Assembly: GCA_964480915.1 (NCBI GenBank)
Contig: CAYZRS010000101.1
Location: 1-14,006 of the forward strand
DNA: 14,006 nucleotides
Direction: 5' to 3'
Source of the DNA: CAWGCE01 sp964480915
Lineage (GTDB): Bacteria; Planctomycetota; Planctomycetia; Pirellulales; Pirellulaceae
Both the position numbers and the translations under genes were made by a program. Position 1 is the stretch's first letter. Each line of letters opens with the position of its first letter. This document shows positions 1-7,106 of this stretch, one piece after another. The notes under the pieces are model-generated. The model worked only from the letters and a program-made list of their open reading frames with translations. It did not search any database and was not told the origin of the DNA.

Positions 1-1
1 C

Positions 2-76
2 CCTCCAAAATTGCCGAACGAACCGATTCGTACAACTGATGAAACAAAGGTGACTTCTTTCGAGCGTCCATTTTGA
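2..76 (+). other. Possible C-terminal tail of a truncated upstream ORF
   Basis: The second forward frame is open from the window edge for 24 codons and ends in TGA at 74-76. The residues are Pro- and Thr-rich at the start and end in SFERPF. This is too short to identify, and an open stretch of this length can occur by chance. The rest of 1-208 shows no gene; it includes an AT-rich patch around 128-170 that might carry a promoter for the next gene, but I see no clear -35/-10 pair. Confidence 0.15.
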
Positions 77-208
77 CGAATCCAAAATCGACGATGCGCT
101 GGCGTGCAGACATAAGTGGACCGGTGAAAATATACGATAGTGGATATATGGAAGAGGCCATTATTAGCCTAAAGTTTTAGGCGACTCCTTTCAATCAGAA
201 AGCACGCT

Positions 209-637
209 ATGGCACAAACAATCGAGGTGACGGCAGACAGTCGTCGGGTCGAGTGGGAACGCGTCCAGGAACTGTTTGTTCAGGTCGGTTGGCAACGACG
301 CGATGTCCATGAGATTCAAGCAGCGTTCGCAAAGAGCTCACATCATTTCTTTGCCTACGCTGGCGACGAATTGATCGGCTTTGGGAGGACGACGGACGAT
401 GGTTTCAATTATGCATTGATCTGTGATCTGGTGATTGATCCTCGATTCCAATCGCAAGGAATCGGTGCCAAGTTGTTGGAACGGCTCCGTATCGCTTGCG
501 ATCGATTTCGTTTCGTGACGTTAACCGCGGCGGAAGGCAAATATGAGTTCTATCTGCGCCAAGGGTGGCAGCGCCAAACGACGTCCTTTATCTGGCCCCG
601 TGATGCCGAACAGGCGCGCATCCACGCGGCGTCGTAA
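209..637 (+). CDS. GNAT family N-acetyltransferase
   Basis: A 142-residue single-domain GNAT enzyme, expected to move an acetyl group from acetyl-CoA to an amine; the substrate cannot be read from sequence. The order fits the fold: an early helical part (residues 1-45), central strands (FFAYAGDELIGFGR, about 47-60), then a strand leading into the acetyl-CoA pyrophosphate loop Q-S-Q-G-I-G (81-86) and helix AKLLERL. A late Y-E-F-Y-L-R-Q-G-W (112-120) matches the usual 'FYxxxGF' ending. Length is normal for the family and no signal peptide is seen, so it is probably cytoplasmic. The ATG lacks a clear Shine-Dalgarno. It resembles the last GNAT domain of the fusion gene 277 bp downstream (similar FYRKWGF ending), so the two may be related copies. 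Confidence 0.85.
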   Translation: MAQTIEVTADSRRVEWERVQELFVQVGWQRRDVHEIQAAFAKSSHHFFAYAGDELIGFGRTTDDGFNYALICDLVIDPRFQSQGIGAKLLERLRIACDRFRFVTLTAAEGKYEFYLRQGWQRQTTSFIWPRDAEQARIHAAS

Positions 638-686
638 AAACTGGAACCATGAAGATTCTTATCGCGAATGCTTGTGAGGATCGGCG

Positions 687-929
687 ATGCCAATGAAGAC
701 CCACGGGAGCCTGGCTCGCGAGACCGCCCCTGATGGCACGGACGATGGAAGTGATGGTCACGGTAGCGTTTCCGAATCAGCGCCTGCTATTTCGCTCGGG
801 CCGTCCGGTCACGATGCGATTCGATACTTTGCACCGGCACGCGCCAATATTTGCGGTGCGTTGGTCTCGGCGACAAACGTCTGTGAGTCTTTCACGTTGG
901 AATCACGATTCGCATGCACACTTACTTGA
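687..929 (+). CDS. Doubtful small ORF, no recognised family
   Basis: An 80-codon ORF fills most of the gap between the GNAT gene and the HAD-GNAT fusion. In its favour: an AGGA sits 6 nt before the ATG, and its 3' end overlaps the next start (914) by 16 nt, an arrangement that would allow translational coupling to a gene with little ribosome-binding sequence of its own. Against it: the protein (Asp/Gly/Ser-rich start, no domain, no signal peptide) is not recognisable, and a second frame (733-939) is also open over the same stretch. I regard it as possibly spurious. Confidence 0.2.
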   Translation: MPMKTHGSLARETAPDGTDDGSDGHGSVSESAPAISLGPSGHDAIRYFAPARANICGALVSATNVCESFTLESRFACTLT

Positions 930-2629
930 GCCAGTTTGACGCGATTGTTTTAGACATGAACGGCACGTTCATGTTCGGTGGTGATCGTTTTGCGCTGGGT
1001 GAGGACTACTTCCAGACCTACACTCAACTCGGCGGAGGAACGTTGACGCCGTTTCCATTGAAGCGTGCCATTAACGGCCTCTTCACGACGATGGAGGAAG
1101 TCTATCTTGATCCTGCCCGTCACGATGATTTTCCGTCAGTCGAAGAAGCGATGCGCCGATGGGGCGAGTTGCCAGACTTGCCTGGTCATGAGCAAACTCG
1201 GCTCGCCGATCTGATTGCTATCCATGAGCTGGGGCAGATACCGTCGGAATACGTGCAAGCGATTAGAACACTGGCAGCAACCAGTAGACTGCATCTGGTA
1301 AGTAATGTTTGGGGCCCGAAACGGCACGCGATGGAGTTGTTAAACGACAACCAAATCGCCGACTGCTTCGAGACCATCACCTTCAGCTCCGATTCACGTT
1401 CGGTCAAGCCATCCGTTCGTCTGTTTGATGCTGTTTTGAAGCACGTCTCCGCCGACCGGGCGGTGATGATTGGCGATTGCCTGCGCTGCGACATTGGCGC
1501 CGCGAACAAAATCGGCATGCACTCGGTGTGGCTTTCTCACGGCCGGACGAGGCCCGAAGGTTCTCCGTCGCCAAAGCTGGTCGTGCGCGATCTGCTGTCG
1601 CTGATTGATTTCAAAAGTGAGAGTGCAGGGTTGATGGTGAGACGAGATGTGGCCGAGTGTGCAAGACGAAGTTTAGAATCTGACAGCCTGCAAAACGAGT
1701 TTGTCCGCTTCAGGCCTACTGGCAAAGAAGACGTCGCCGCTATCCTCGCTGCCGAAAATGAAGCCGACAACGCTTCTTACATCGTGAACTGGTCGGAGGA
1801 AAGGCACCTCTCCAGTCTGACAGATGACGATGTCCTGTCGCTGATTGTGGAGAGGGTGGATACGAAGGAGGCCGTCGGCTATCTGATCTTTCGTGGCCTG
1901 AGGGAAAAAGACGGTCCGATCGAACTGAAACGGATTGTCATCACGAAGAAGCGATACGGGTTCGGCTACCAGGCGCTCGAACTTGCAAAACGTCTTGTTT
2001 TCAAACGGCTGCAACGTCGTCGGCTCTGGTTGAACGTATTGCCTGACAATGACCGAGCCCGAAGTCTGTATCGCAAAGCCGGGTTTCGATACGAAGGAAC
2101 GTGGCGAGACAGTTTTCTTACGGACAGTGGATTCGCAGACCTTGAATTGATGACAGCCTTGTCAACGGATCGAAAGTACGAGCCTGTCGTCACCTCAAGA
2201 GGTGGGCGGTTTCATGTCGTTCGTAGTTTTTCCAGCAAGCAGCAACGGCAGTTTTGCGAGTTGTACGACCGCGAATGGCCCGATGGCGCTAGGACCAACG
2301 GTGATTTGGAGAAAGCGGTCTTCGGTTCGGAGTTTGTGGTTGGGGTGATTGAGTCAGCGTCTGACGATCTCGTCGGTTTCTGCCGAGTCGTCACCGATCG
2401 TGGCTTTCGCGCTTGGATTCACGGGCTGATCGTCCGAGAAGAACTGCGAGGCCTCGGACTAGGGCGGTTGATCATGCGCGAAGTATTGGCCAGCGATGAA
2501 CTGCAGGGAATTCACAGCGTCAGTCTGACCTGCGCTCCAAGAATGCAGGCGTTCTATCGAAAATGGGGATTCGAAGTCAAGGAAATGGAGACGGTCATGA
2601 ACCTCTCGTTGCGCCAACCGCGTTCGTAG
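914..2629 (+). CDS. HAD-like hydrolase fused to two GNAT acetyltransferase domains
   Basis: A 571-residue three-domain protein. Residues 8-232 form a HAD domain: motif I D-M-N-G-T (14-18), motif II Ser130 in HLVSN, motif III Lys165 in SVKPS, motif IV G-D-C-L-R-C-D (187-193). In motif I the second Asp, usually the general acid/base of HAD phosphatases, is Asn (16). Residues ~265-405 form a GNAT domain with a degenerate acetyl-CoA loop (KKRYGFGYQA, 345-354) and the ending LYRKAGFRYEG. Residues ~433-565 form a second GNAT domain with a clean R-G-L-G-L-G loop (512-517) and AFYRKWGF ending. No signal peptide, so probably cytoplasmic. Substrates are unknown. FkbH-type proteins also join HAD and GNAT domains, but their motif I and single GNAT differ. 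The ATG has no good Shine-Dalgarno. The stop lies directly before a scaffold gap. Confidence 0.85.
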   Translation: MHTYLSQFDAIVLDMNGTFMFGGDRFALGEDYFQTYTQLGGGTLTPFPLKRAINGLFTTMEEVYLDPARHDDFPSVEEAMRRWGELPDLPGHEQTRLADLIAIHELGQIPSEYVQAIRTLAATSRLHLVSNVWGPKRHAMELLNDNQIADCFETITFSSDSRSVKPSVRLFDAVLKHVSADRAVMIGDCLRCDIGAANKIGMHSVWLSHGRTRPEGSPSPKLVVRDLLSLIDFKSESAGLMVRRDVAECARRSLESDSLQNEFVRFRPTGKEDVAAILAAENEADNASYIVNWSEERHLSSLTDDDVLSLIVERVDTKEAVGYLIFRGLREKDGPIELKRIVITKKRYGFGYQALELAKRLVFKRLQRRRLWLNVLPDNDRARSLYRKAGFRYEGTWRDSFLTDSGFADLELMTALSTDRKYEPVVTSRGGRFHVVRSFSSKQQRQFCELYDREWPDGARTNGDLEKAVFGSEFVVGVIESASDDLVGFCRVVTDRGFRAWIHGLIVREELRGLGLGRLIMREVLASDELQGIHSVSLTCAPRMQAFYRKWGFEVKEMETVMNLSLRQPRS

Positions 2630-2784
2630 NNNNNNNNNNNNNNNNNNNNNNNNNNNNNNNNNNNNNNNNNNNNNNNNNNNNNNNNNNNNNNNNNNNNNNN
2701 NNNNNNNNNNNNNNNNNNNNNNNNNNNNNAGTCAAGGAAATGGAGACGGTCATGAACCTCTCGTTGCGCCAACCGCGTTCGTAG
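2575..2784. repeat. Identical 55-bp repeat flanking the scaffold gap (probable assembly overlap)
   Basis: Bases 2575-2629 and 2730-2784 are identical over 55 bp and sit exactly against the two edges of the N run. The sequence is the last 18 codons of the HAD-GNAT-GNAT gene including its TAG. This is the signature of two contigs that share one k-mer-length overlap but were joined by a scaffolder with a default gap. It should be read as one copy, not as a biological duplication. Confidence 0.9.
2630..2729. other. Run of 100 N (scaffold gap)
   Basis: Exactly 100 unknown bases, a common default for gaps of unknown size. Because the flanks overlap by 55 bp, the gap is probably empty. After collapsing it, the HAD-GNAT-GNAT stop and the stop of the convergent PEP-CTERM gene would be only 8 bp apart. 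Apparent reading frames that cross the N run are meaningless. Confidence 0.95.
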
Positions 2785-2792
2785 GCGGTTTC

Positions 2793-3602
2793 TTAAGCGG
2801 GGCGACGTCGTGCCAGCATGGCGACGGCCACGAGCAAGAGCACCAGCGAACGGGGTTCGGGAACGACGTTGGCCGAGATTTCTACGTTGTCGATTTCCAT
2901 CTCACCGTTCCCGTTTTCGTCGAAATCGTTCAGGATAATTTCGATTTGAGATTGGCCGTCCAGCAATGCAGACAGATTGAGCAAGCCGCTGTCGGCAAAT
3001 TGATTGTCCGGATCGGGGGTCGCGTAGTCCATGAACGTGAGCGGGATTTCGTTTTGGTCGGCGTCGCGAAACCAAGTGCCCTGACCGCCGACTCGATAGA
3101 AGATATCGAACGTTGACGGCAAGTCGCCCGGGGTCCCTTCGATGTCAAAACGAATCTGGAAATCTTCGAAGCCGCTGCCATCGAAAGTGAGGTAGATCAG
3201 CGCATCGTTACCAAAATCATCCGCGACAATCCCAGCGCCGTCGTTCTTATCGACGTCGAATACGGTCACTCCGCCAATGTCAAAATCGTCTCCGCCACCT
3301 TTGAGGTCGTCCCATTTAGCGGTTCTCGATTCGGGGTAGGTAACGCCGCTCACCGACGACGTAAAAGTGACAAATCCTCCACCGCCATTGTCATCCAGAT
3401 CGGCAGCGTCCCCACGAAATGCTTGCAGGTTCGCGCCGAGTGCCAAACCGGCATCGGCTGCGAAATCTTGTTTCGTCGGATCGGTTGCAGAGAAATCATA
3501 ATCCTCGGCGAAGCCCCAAAAGGCGACGACGTCACGAGCTTGGACGGGCGCTGTTACCAGCAGTCCGCAGGTCAGCAGGCAGATGCAAATGAAACGAATC
3601 AT
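2793..3602 (-). CDS. Secreted PEP-CTERM sorting-domain protein
   Basis: A 269-residue acidic exported protein. I chose the ATG at 3602 over an upstream one at 3656 because it places a signal peptide at the N-terminus (MIRFICICLLTCGLLVTAPVQA). The body is rich in Asp, Gly and Phe and looks like a beta-sandwich; it ends with EIDNVEISANVVPEP, the usual run-in to a PEP-CTERM signal. The signal itself has Pro-Glu-Pro at 248-250, a hydrophobic stretch (LVLLLVAVAML) and a basic tail (ARRRPA). Family knowledge: such tails are recognised by an exosortase and the protein ends up in the outer envelope or outside; no exosortase gene is in this window. It converges on the HAD-GNAT gene. No Shine-Dalgarno is evident. 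Confidence 0.85.
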   Translation of the reverse strand: MIRFICICLLTCGLLVTAPVQARDVVAFWGFAEDYDFSATDPTKQDFAADAGLALGANLQAFRGDAADLDDNGGGGFVTFTSSVSGVTYPESRTAKWDDLKGGGDDFDIGGVTVFDVDKNDGAGIVADDFGNDALIYLTFDGSGFEDFQIRFDIEGTPGDLPSTFDIFYRVGGQGTWFRDADQNEIPLTFMDYATPDPDNQFADSGLLNLSALLDGQSQIEIILNDFDENGNGEMEIDNVEISANVVPEPRSLVLLLVAVAMLARRRPA

Positions 3603-3849
3603 GAGGTGATCTCGGATAGAATTATCGGGAGTGGCAAAAGAAAAGAGCGCAACCATCCCCAGCGGATGATTACGCTCTATTCTTTGACATCAGTGGCGTT
3701 CTTCTTCGCAAATCGAGTTGGGAATCCAACGCGGCGACTGGGAAGGCCAGAGCCGCTACTTTCACCCTATTTGTGCAGTGGAGCCGGGTCAAGGAAAATC
3801 GATATTCGGCGCCAGAAAGAGGGCAAAACAATGGCGATGGAGGCGAGGG

Positions 3850-4839
3850 TTACTCGGGCGCGAGCTCGTCGCGGATGAACGAAACACGCGGTTTACCGCC
3901 GCCCCGGATCGCCTTGCCCGTTAGATATTCGGCCACGTAACGCTGCCGTTTTTTCTTTTCCGGGACTTTGAAGTTGTCGCCTTTCTGCAAGATCGGCCGC
4001 AGTTCGGGCATCGAACCGAAGGCGCGTGTTCCGGCCGCTTGGCAGGGCAGCCAATAGCCATTCTCGTCGGCATCTTCCAGATAGAATTCGGGGTAGCAAT
4101 GTCCCGGAATCCAAACGGTTCTGGCGGGCACGCCGTGACATCGGCAGAGCGCAATAAACAGTGAAGTGAGTTCCTCGCAGTCGCCGTTGCCATCGCGCAA
4201 GGCTGCCAAAGCGCCCTTCAGCTTTCCGTTGCGGTATTCGACACGTTCTCGGACGGTGTCATAGAATTTTTCAATCTGCTCCCAATCGGAAAGCGACTCG
4301 TCCTTCAATTCCTTGGCCAAATCACGAATCTCGCGATGGCGAACTTCGATGAAGGGGCTGGCGCCCAGATACTTGGTCACCGCGCGGGGCGGCTTCTTGG
4401 GAATGACGAGCGATTCCGGATCGGCCGGCTCGTCAATCCATTCCCGCTCGACTTCAAACGTCACGTGTGCTTGAGCCGATTTACCACCGGCCAAGCGGGG
4501 CACGGTGATCAGCATCTGCTTCACACCGTTGTCGAGGATGCGGTATTTGACCCGAGAGACTTCGGGCGAGATGTCTTCATCGACGATCTTGACCTTTTGT
4601 TCCGGCCATTCGGTCGGTACGGGCACGGTTGCAAAGAGTCCTGCGCACGGGCCGCCGACGGCTTGGAGTGTGACGCCCACTTTCCAGCGAGCCGTCTTCG
4701 TGCGGGCCTCTGCCTGTGTGGCAGCGGGGCTGCGACCATCGCCAAACTGAGCCGCCGCCAGCTGACTGAAAACCAAAACCGCGAGCAGACTCCAGCCAGC
4801 GGTCGCGGTTCGGCGGGATGACGTGAGTGGCAAGTTCAT
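3850..4839 (-). CDS. Exported transglutaminase-like (cysteine protease fold) protein
   Basis: A 329-residue protein with a signal peptide (hydrophobic WSLLAVLVFSQLAAA, likely cut before Gln31). Residues ~45-135 look like a beta-rich N-terminal domain. The transglutaminase-like core lies at ~170-275: catalytic Cys221 in NGDCEELTSLFIALCR, followed by GVPAR, and His247 in IPGHCYPEFYL. The third residue of the usual Cys-His-Asp triad, normally Asp in 'WxPxD', appears as Gln267 in WLPCQAAG. The role of such bacterial proteins varies (protein crosslinking, peptidase or amidase), so the substrate is unknown. The ATG is preceded at only 6 nt by TAGAAT, which suggests a transcript with almost no leader. 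The same-strand lipoprotein gene starts 663 bp upstream and ends 108 bp before this start; they may or may not be cotranscribed. Confidence 0.85.
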   Translation of the reverse strand: MNLPLTSSRRTATAGWSLLAVLVFSQLAAAQFGDGRSPAATQAEARTKTARWKVGVTLQAVGGPCAGLFATVPVPTEWPEQKVKIVDEDISPEVSRVKYRILDNGVKQMLITVPRLAGGKSAQAHVTFEVEREWIDEPADPESLVIPKKPPRAVTKYLGASPFIEVRHREIRDLAKELKDESLSDWEQIEKFYDTVRERVEYRNGKLKGALAALRDGNGDCEELTSLFIALCRCHGVPARTVWIPGHCYPEFYLEDADENGYWLPCQAAGTRAFGSMPELRPILQKGDNFKVPEKKKRQRYVAEYLTGKAIRGGGKPRVSFIRDELAPE

Positions 4840-4845
4840 GCCTTC

Positions 4846-4851
4846 ATTCTA
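4846..4851 (-). promoter_or_regulatory. -10-like TAGAAT, 6 nt before the transglutaminase-like gene start
   Basis: On the minus strand TAGAAT (5/6 to TATAAT) is followed by GAAGGC and the ATG. A partial -35 match, GCGACA, lies 18 bp upstream (4870-4875). If used, transcription would start at or very near the start codon. The same context, ACTAGAAT, recurs on the minus strand at 10450-10459. Confidence 0.35.
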
Positions 4852-4947
4852 GTACAAGGCGCAGACGATTGTCGCGGCGCCTGGAAACCATGGGTGAAAT
4901 GACAATGCAACGGTGCGACCAGCTCATCCGGCCGCAGGCGGCTCCGA

Positions 4948-5502
4948 CTATTGCTTCTGTCCCAGTTTGACAGTGGCACTTGGAGCACTCAATTGGGCCG
5001 GCTTGACGATGCGGTCGTTAATGATGTTCGGTCCGAAAGCGGTGCCGTCAGGGATCGAGCCGTTCATCATGTTTCCGCCATACATGGGCAAGGAATCGAT
5101 GGACATGCCGTTCATCGCTGGGCCCATCACCGGACCCTGCATTCCCGTCATCTGACCGTCCAAAACAGGATTGAACGATTGATTGCCGACGAAAGAAGCT
5201 CCATTCAGCGCGGGTGTCGTCGCTGCGCCGCAATTGCAGCCGGGCGCTGCCGGAGCACCCATCATGATCGGCGAGCTCACCGGAGCCGACATCATTTGGG
5301 CCGAGTAGGGCGTTGCGTATTCCGCGGGGGGACAGCAAGTTGCGGGAGCTGCTGGGCCGGCGCCGAACGAAGGTAGGGCGGGTGCCGCACAGCCGGAACC
5401 GCATTGGTTGCCGCCACGCAAGCGGGCGAGTAAACCGTTTTGGCATCCAGTCATAGACGCTGTAACGGATACGAGGGTTAGTAGGAATGCAAGACGCTTC
5501 AT
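4948..5502 (-). CDS. Small Gly/Pro/Met/Cys-rich lipoprotein
   Basis: 184 residues from the ATG at 5502, chosen because it yields a lipoprotein signal (MKRLAFLLTLVSVTASMTGC; lipid-modified Cys20, lipobox M-T-G-C) and has GGAG about 10 nt upstream. The mature part has no recognised domain. It is low-complexity: two clusters of paired cysteines (CGSGC at 34-38, CC at 56-57, CNC at 89-91), many Ala-Pro pairs, and a Met/Gly/Asn-rich section at ~118-150. Such proteins in planctomycetes are usually envelope-attached and of unknown function. The cysteine clusters could form disulfides or bind metal; that is speculation. The frame stays open upstream to 5730, but that extension looks non-coding. Confidence 0.7.
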   Translation of the reverse strand: MKRLAFLLTLVSVTASMTGCQNGLLARLRGGNQCGSGCAAPALPSFGAGPAAPATCCPPAEYATPYSAQMMSAPVSSPIMMGAPAAPGCNCGAATTPALNGASFVGNQSFNPVLDGQMTGMQGPVMGPAMNGMSIDSLPMYGGNMMNGSIPDGTAFGPNIINDRIVKPAQLSAPSATVKLGQKQ

Positions 5503-5822
5503 GGCGGGGGACTCCACATGTCGTTTAGGTGGGCAGGCATGACACGCAGGAGATGCGAGTCGGGGGGCCAGCGAAGTGTACCTTTCAAGTTGATGCACAA
5601 ACTGATCAATGTGGCAAAATCGCATCACAAATTGTGCCGCCGACGCTGAACATTCCGAGCAGCCAGTAAAGCCGATACGACAAGCACACGGGGACTCCCA
5701 CCAATGGTGACGGAGCGAAAACAGCCGCACGACGATAAAGAATGAACGCGAAAGACGCGCGACTCAGGGTCCGAAGAGCCTGAGCCGGCACCCAGGACAG
5801 TGGCAAGGAAGCGACTGGACGA
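5503..5822. other. Intergenic region between divergent genes, no gene seen
   Basis: 320 bp separating the minus-strand lipoprotein and the plus-strand alpha/beta hydrolase. Neither strand gives a protein-like ORF. It should contain both promoters, but I find no convincing -35/-10 pair. An AAGGAAG lies 12-18 nt before the hydrolase ATG, rather far for a ribosome-binding site. Confidence 0.6.
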
Positions 5823-6875
5823 ATGACTTCGTCGCTAGGTTCATCTGCGGCAGCGGCTACCGCTGTCCCGCCAACGATTCGTGCTCCACGAAACACACTG
5901 CTAATCCTGCGCGCCCTTGCCAGCTTCATGCTGATACTTTTCGCCGTCAGCATGCCGCGGGAATCGTGGGCCCAGAACCGCTCCTGTCGCTGCGTCGCTT
6001 CGATGGCGCAGCATGCTTGCTGTGTCAGGCCCCAAGATCAAGTCTGGCTGATCAGCACGCTACGCATGGGGCGGAATGCGAGGCCTTGTTCCTGCTCCGT
6101 TCCCAATCTGGCCTATTTCCAATACTGTCCCAGCGAGTGCCGCTGGATCGAGCGGTCGCAGTGTCAGTTCATGGCGACCAACGATCCGTCCACGGTGAAC
6201 ACGGTGTTCGTCCATGGCAATCGACAGCGGGCGGCCAATGTCAAACAGCGGGGCCTGGCCGCCTATTGCCTGTTTCGAGAATGCGCGGGCGAATGTGCGA
6301 TCCGCCACGTGATTTGGGAATGGCCCAGCATGCCGATCCCGCTTTCGGGGCGAGTCTTCCGCGACGGCCGAGTCAAGTTGCGCCGGACTCCTTCGCAGTC
6401 CTACTTTCTCGGTTGGTGGTTGCAGCAGTTACCGCCCAGCCTCGACGTCCGCATGCTGGGGTACAGTTATGGGACTCGCACCATTCTCGGCGCCACGCAT
6501 TTACTGGCTGGTGGCCAGTTGAACGGTCGCCGCTTGCCTCGGCAACGTTGGTGCTGCACCGTCAAACCGCGAGTCGCATTGTGGGCCGCCGCAACGCAGG
6601 GCAACTGGCTCTGTCCGGGCGGATGTCACGAATTGGCACTGTCGGTCACACGCGGTTGCCTGAACGTCTACAACCGCGATGATCCGGTACTCGGACAACT
6701 GCGTCGTATCACGCTCGCATTCACGACCGATCCACTCGGTCAGATCGGAATCAACCTGCCGGCAGTACAGAATTTGGATGGGACATGTGACATCGGCAAG
6801 CGTCACAGCATCAACGGCTACTTCGGCTCCCAGCGAGTCCGCACCTGTACCCAATCTTTCCTAGGATTGAACTAG
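5823..6875 (+). CDS. Exported Cys-rich alpha/beta-hydrolase-like protein
   Basis: 350 residues. A basic segment followed by a hydrophobic stretch (~24-43) and ESWAQ (47-51) suggests export, with a longer than usual n-region (the first ~20 residues may be mis-started). A Cys-rich stretch (~55-115) follows. The alpha/beta-hydrolase core is visible: NTVFVHGNR (126-134, oxyanion-side strand), the nucleophile elbow G-Y-S-Y-G with Ser215, the acid in NVYNRDDPVL (Asp286 or Asp287), and His328 in KRHSINGYF. Triad order and spacing fit the fold. Such proteins form a family I associate with planctomycetes; the reaction (esterase, lipase or other) is not known. It is flanked by a divergent gene upstream and a convergent one downstream, so it is probably monocistronic. 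The convergent intergenic region is the hairpin array. Confidence 0.75.
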   Translation: MTSSLGSSAAAATAVPPTIRAPRNTLLILRALASFMLILFAVSMPRESWAQNRSCRCVASMAQHACCVRPQDQVWLISTLRMGRNARPCSCSVPNLAYFQYCPSECRWIERSQCQFMATNDPSTVNTVFVHGNRQRAANVKQRGLAAYCLFRECAGECAIRHVIWEWPSMPIPLSGRVFRDGRVKLRRTPSQSYFLGWWLQQLPPSLDVRMLGYSYGTRTILGATHLLAGGQLNGRRLPRQRWCCTVKPRVALWAAATQGNWLCPGGCHELALSVTRGCLNVYNRDDPVLGQLRRITLAFTTDPLGQIGINLPAVQNLDGTCDIGKRHSINGYFGSQRVRTCTQSFLGLN

Positions 6876-6878
6876 CGC

Positions 6879-6909
6879 GTCACGTAGCCGAGTCTGTCCC
6901 CAGACTCGG
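6879..6909 (+). repeat. Left 31-nt inverted end of the hairpin array
   Basis: Composed of GTCACGTAG, then a 9-bp hairpin CCGAGTCTG/CAGACTCGG with loop TCCC. Its partner at 7107-7137, read on the minus strand, is GTCACGTAG, then GTCCGTCTG/CAGACGGAC with the same TCCC loop. The two share 23 of 31 bases, and all eight differences fall in the four outer stem pairs, where both sides change so that pairing is kept. Confidence 0.8.
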
Positions 6910-7002
6910 GCGGTCCACAGACCGCACACCGCTCGTCATTGATCCTGAGCGAAAAGGGCAGCCGCTCCGATGCAAGCGGCTCAGATACAGCGGCTCAGAA
7001 GT

Positions 7003-7062
7003 GACTGTTTTTGATACGACTGTTTTTGACACGACCGAATCTGTTACGACCGAATCTGATAC
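7003..7062. repeat. Four tandem 15-bp repeats
   Basis: Four consecutive units: GACTGTTTTTGATAC, GACTGTTTTTGACAC, GACCGAATCTGTTAC and GACCGAATCTGATAC. Units 1-2 differ by one base and units 3-4 by one base, so the array looks like two duplicated pairs. All begin GAC and end AC. They carry in-frame stops and do not encode a peptide repeat. Spacing and size rule out a CRISPR. Confidence 0.85.
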
Positions 7063-7085
7063 GCCGTTGTCAAACGGCGGCTTTT
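7062..7085 (+). terminator. Possible terminator hairpin for the alpha/beta hydrolase gene
   Basis: CGCCGTT/AACGGCG with loop GTCA, followed by GCTTTT. The T tract is short, so this is a weak intrinsic terminator at best, lying 187 bp past the hydrolase stop. Other hairpins of the array could serve equally. Confidence 0.3.
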
Positions 7086-7106
7086 GATGCGACTGCTTCG
7101 CAGTCT

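Noticed and set aside
733..939. Second small ORF in the spacer before the HAD-GNAT gene
   Set aside because: It overlaps the better-supported 687-929 frame, has no ribosome-binding site or recognisable content, and runs into the next gene.
2554..2784. Open frames crossing the N run on both strands
   Set aside because: They exist only because N codons are not read as stops; their ends come from the duplicated 55-bp contig overlap.
3644..3678. Terminator hairpin AGAGCG/CGCTCT upstream of the PEP-CTERM gene
   Set aside because: Only a 6-bp stem with a 23-nt loop and a poor T tract; likely chance in the 5' region.
7003..7062. CRISPR array
   Set aside because: The units are 15 bp, directly abutting, with no spacers.
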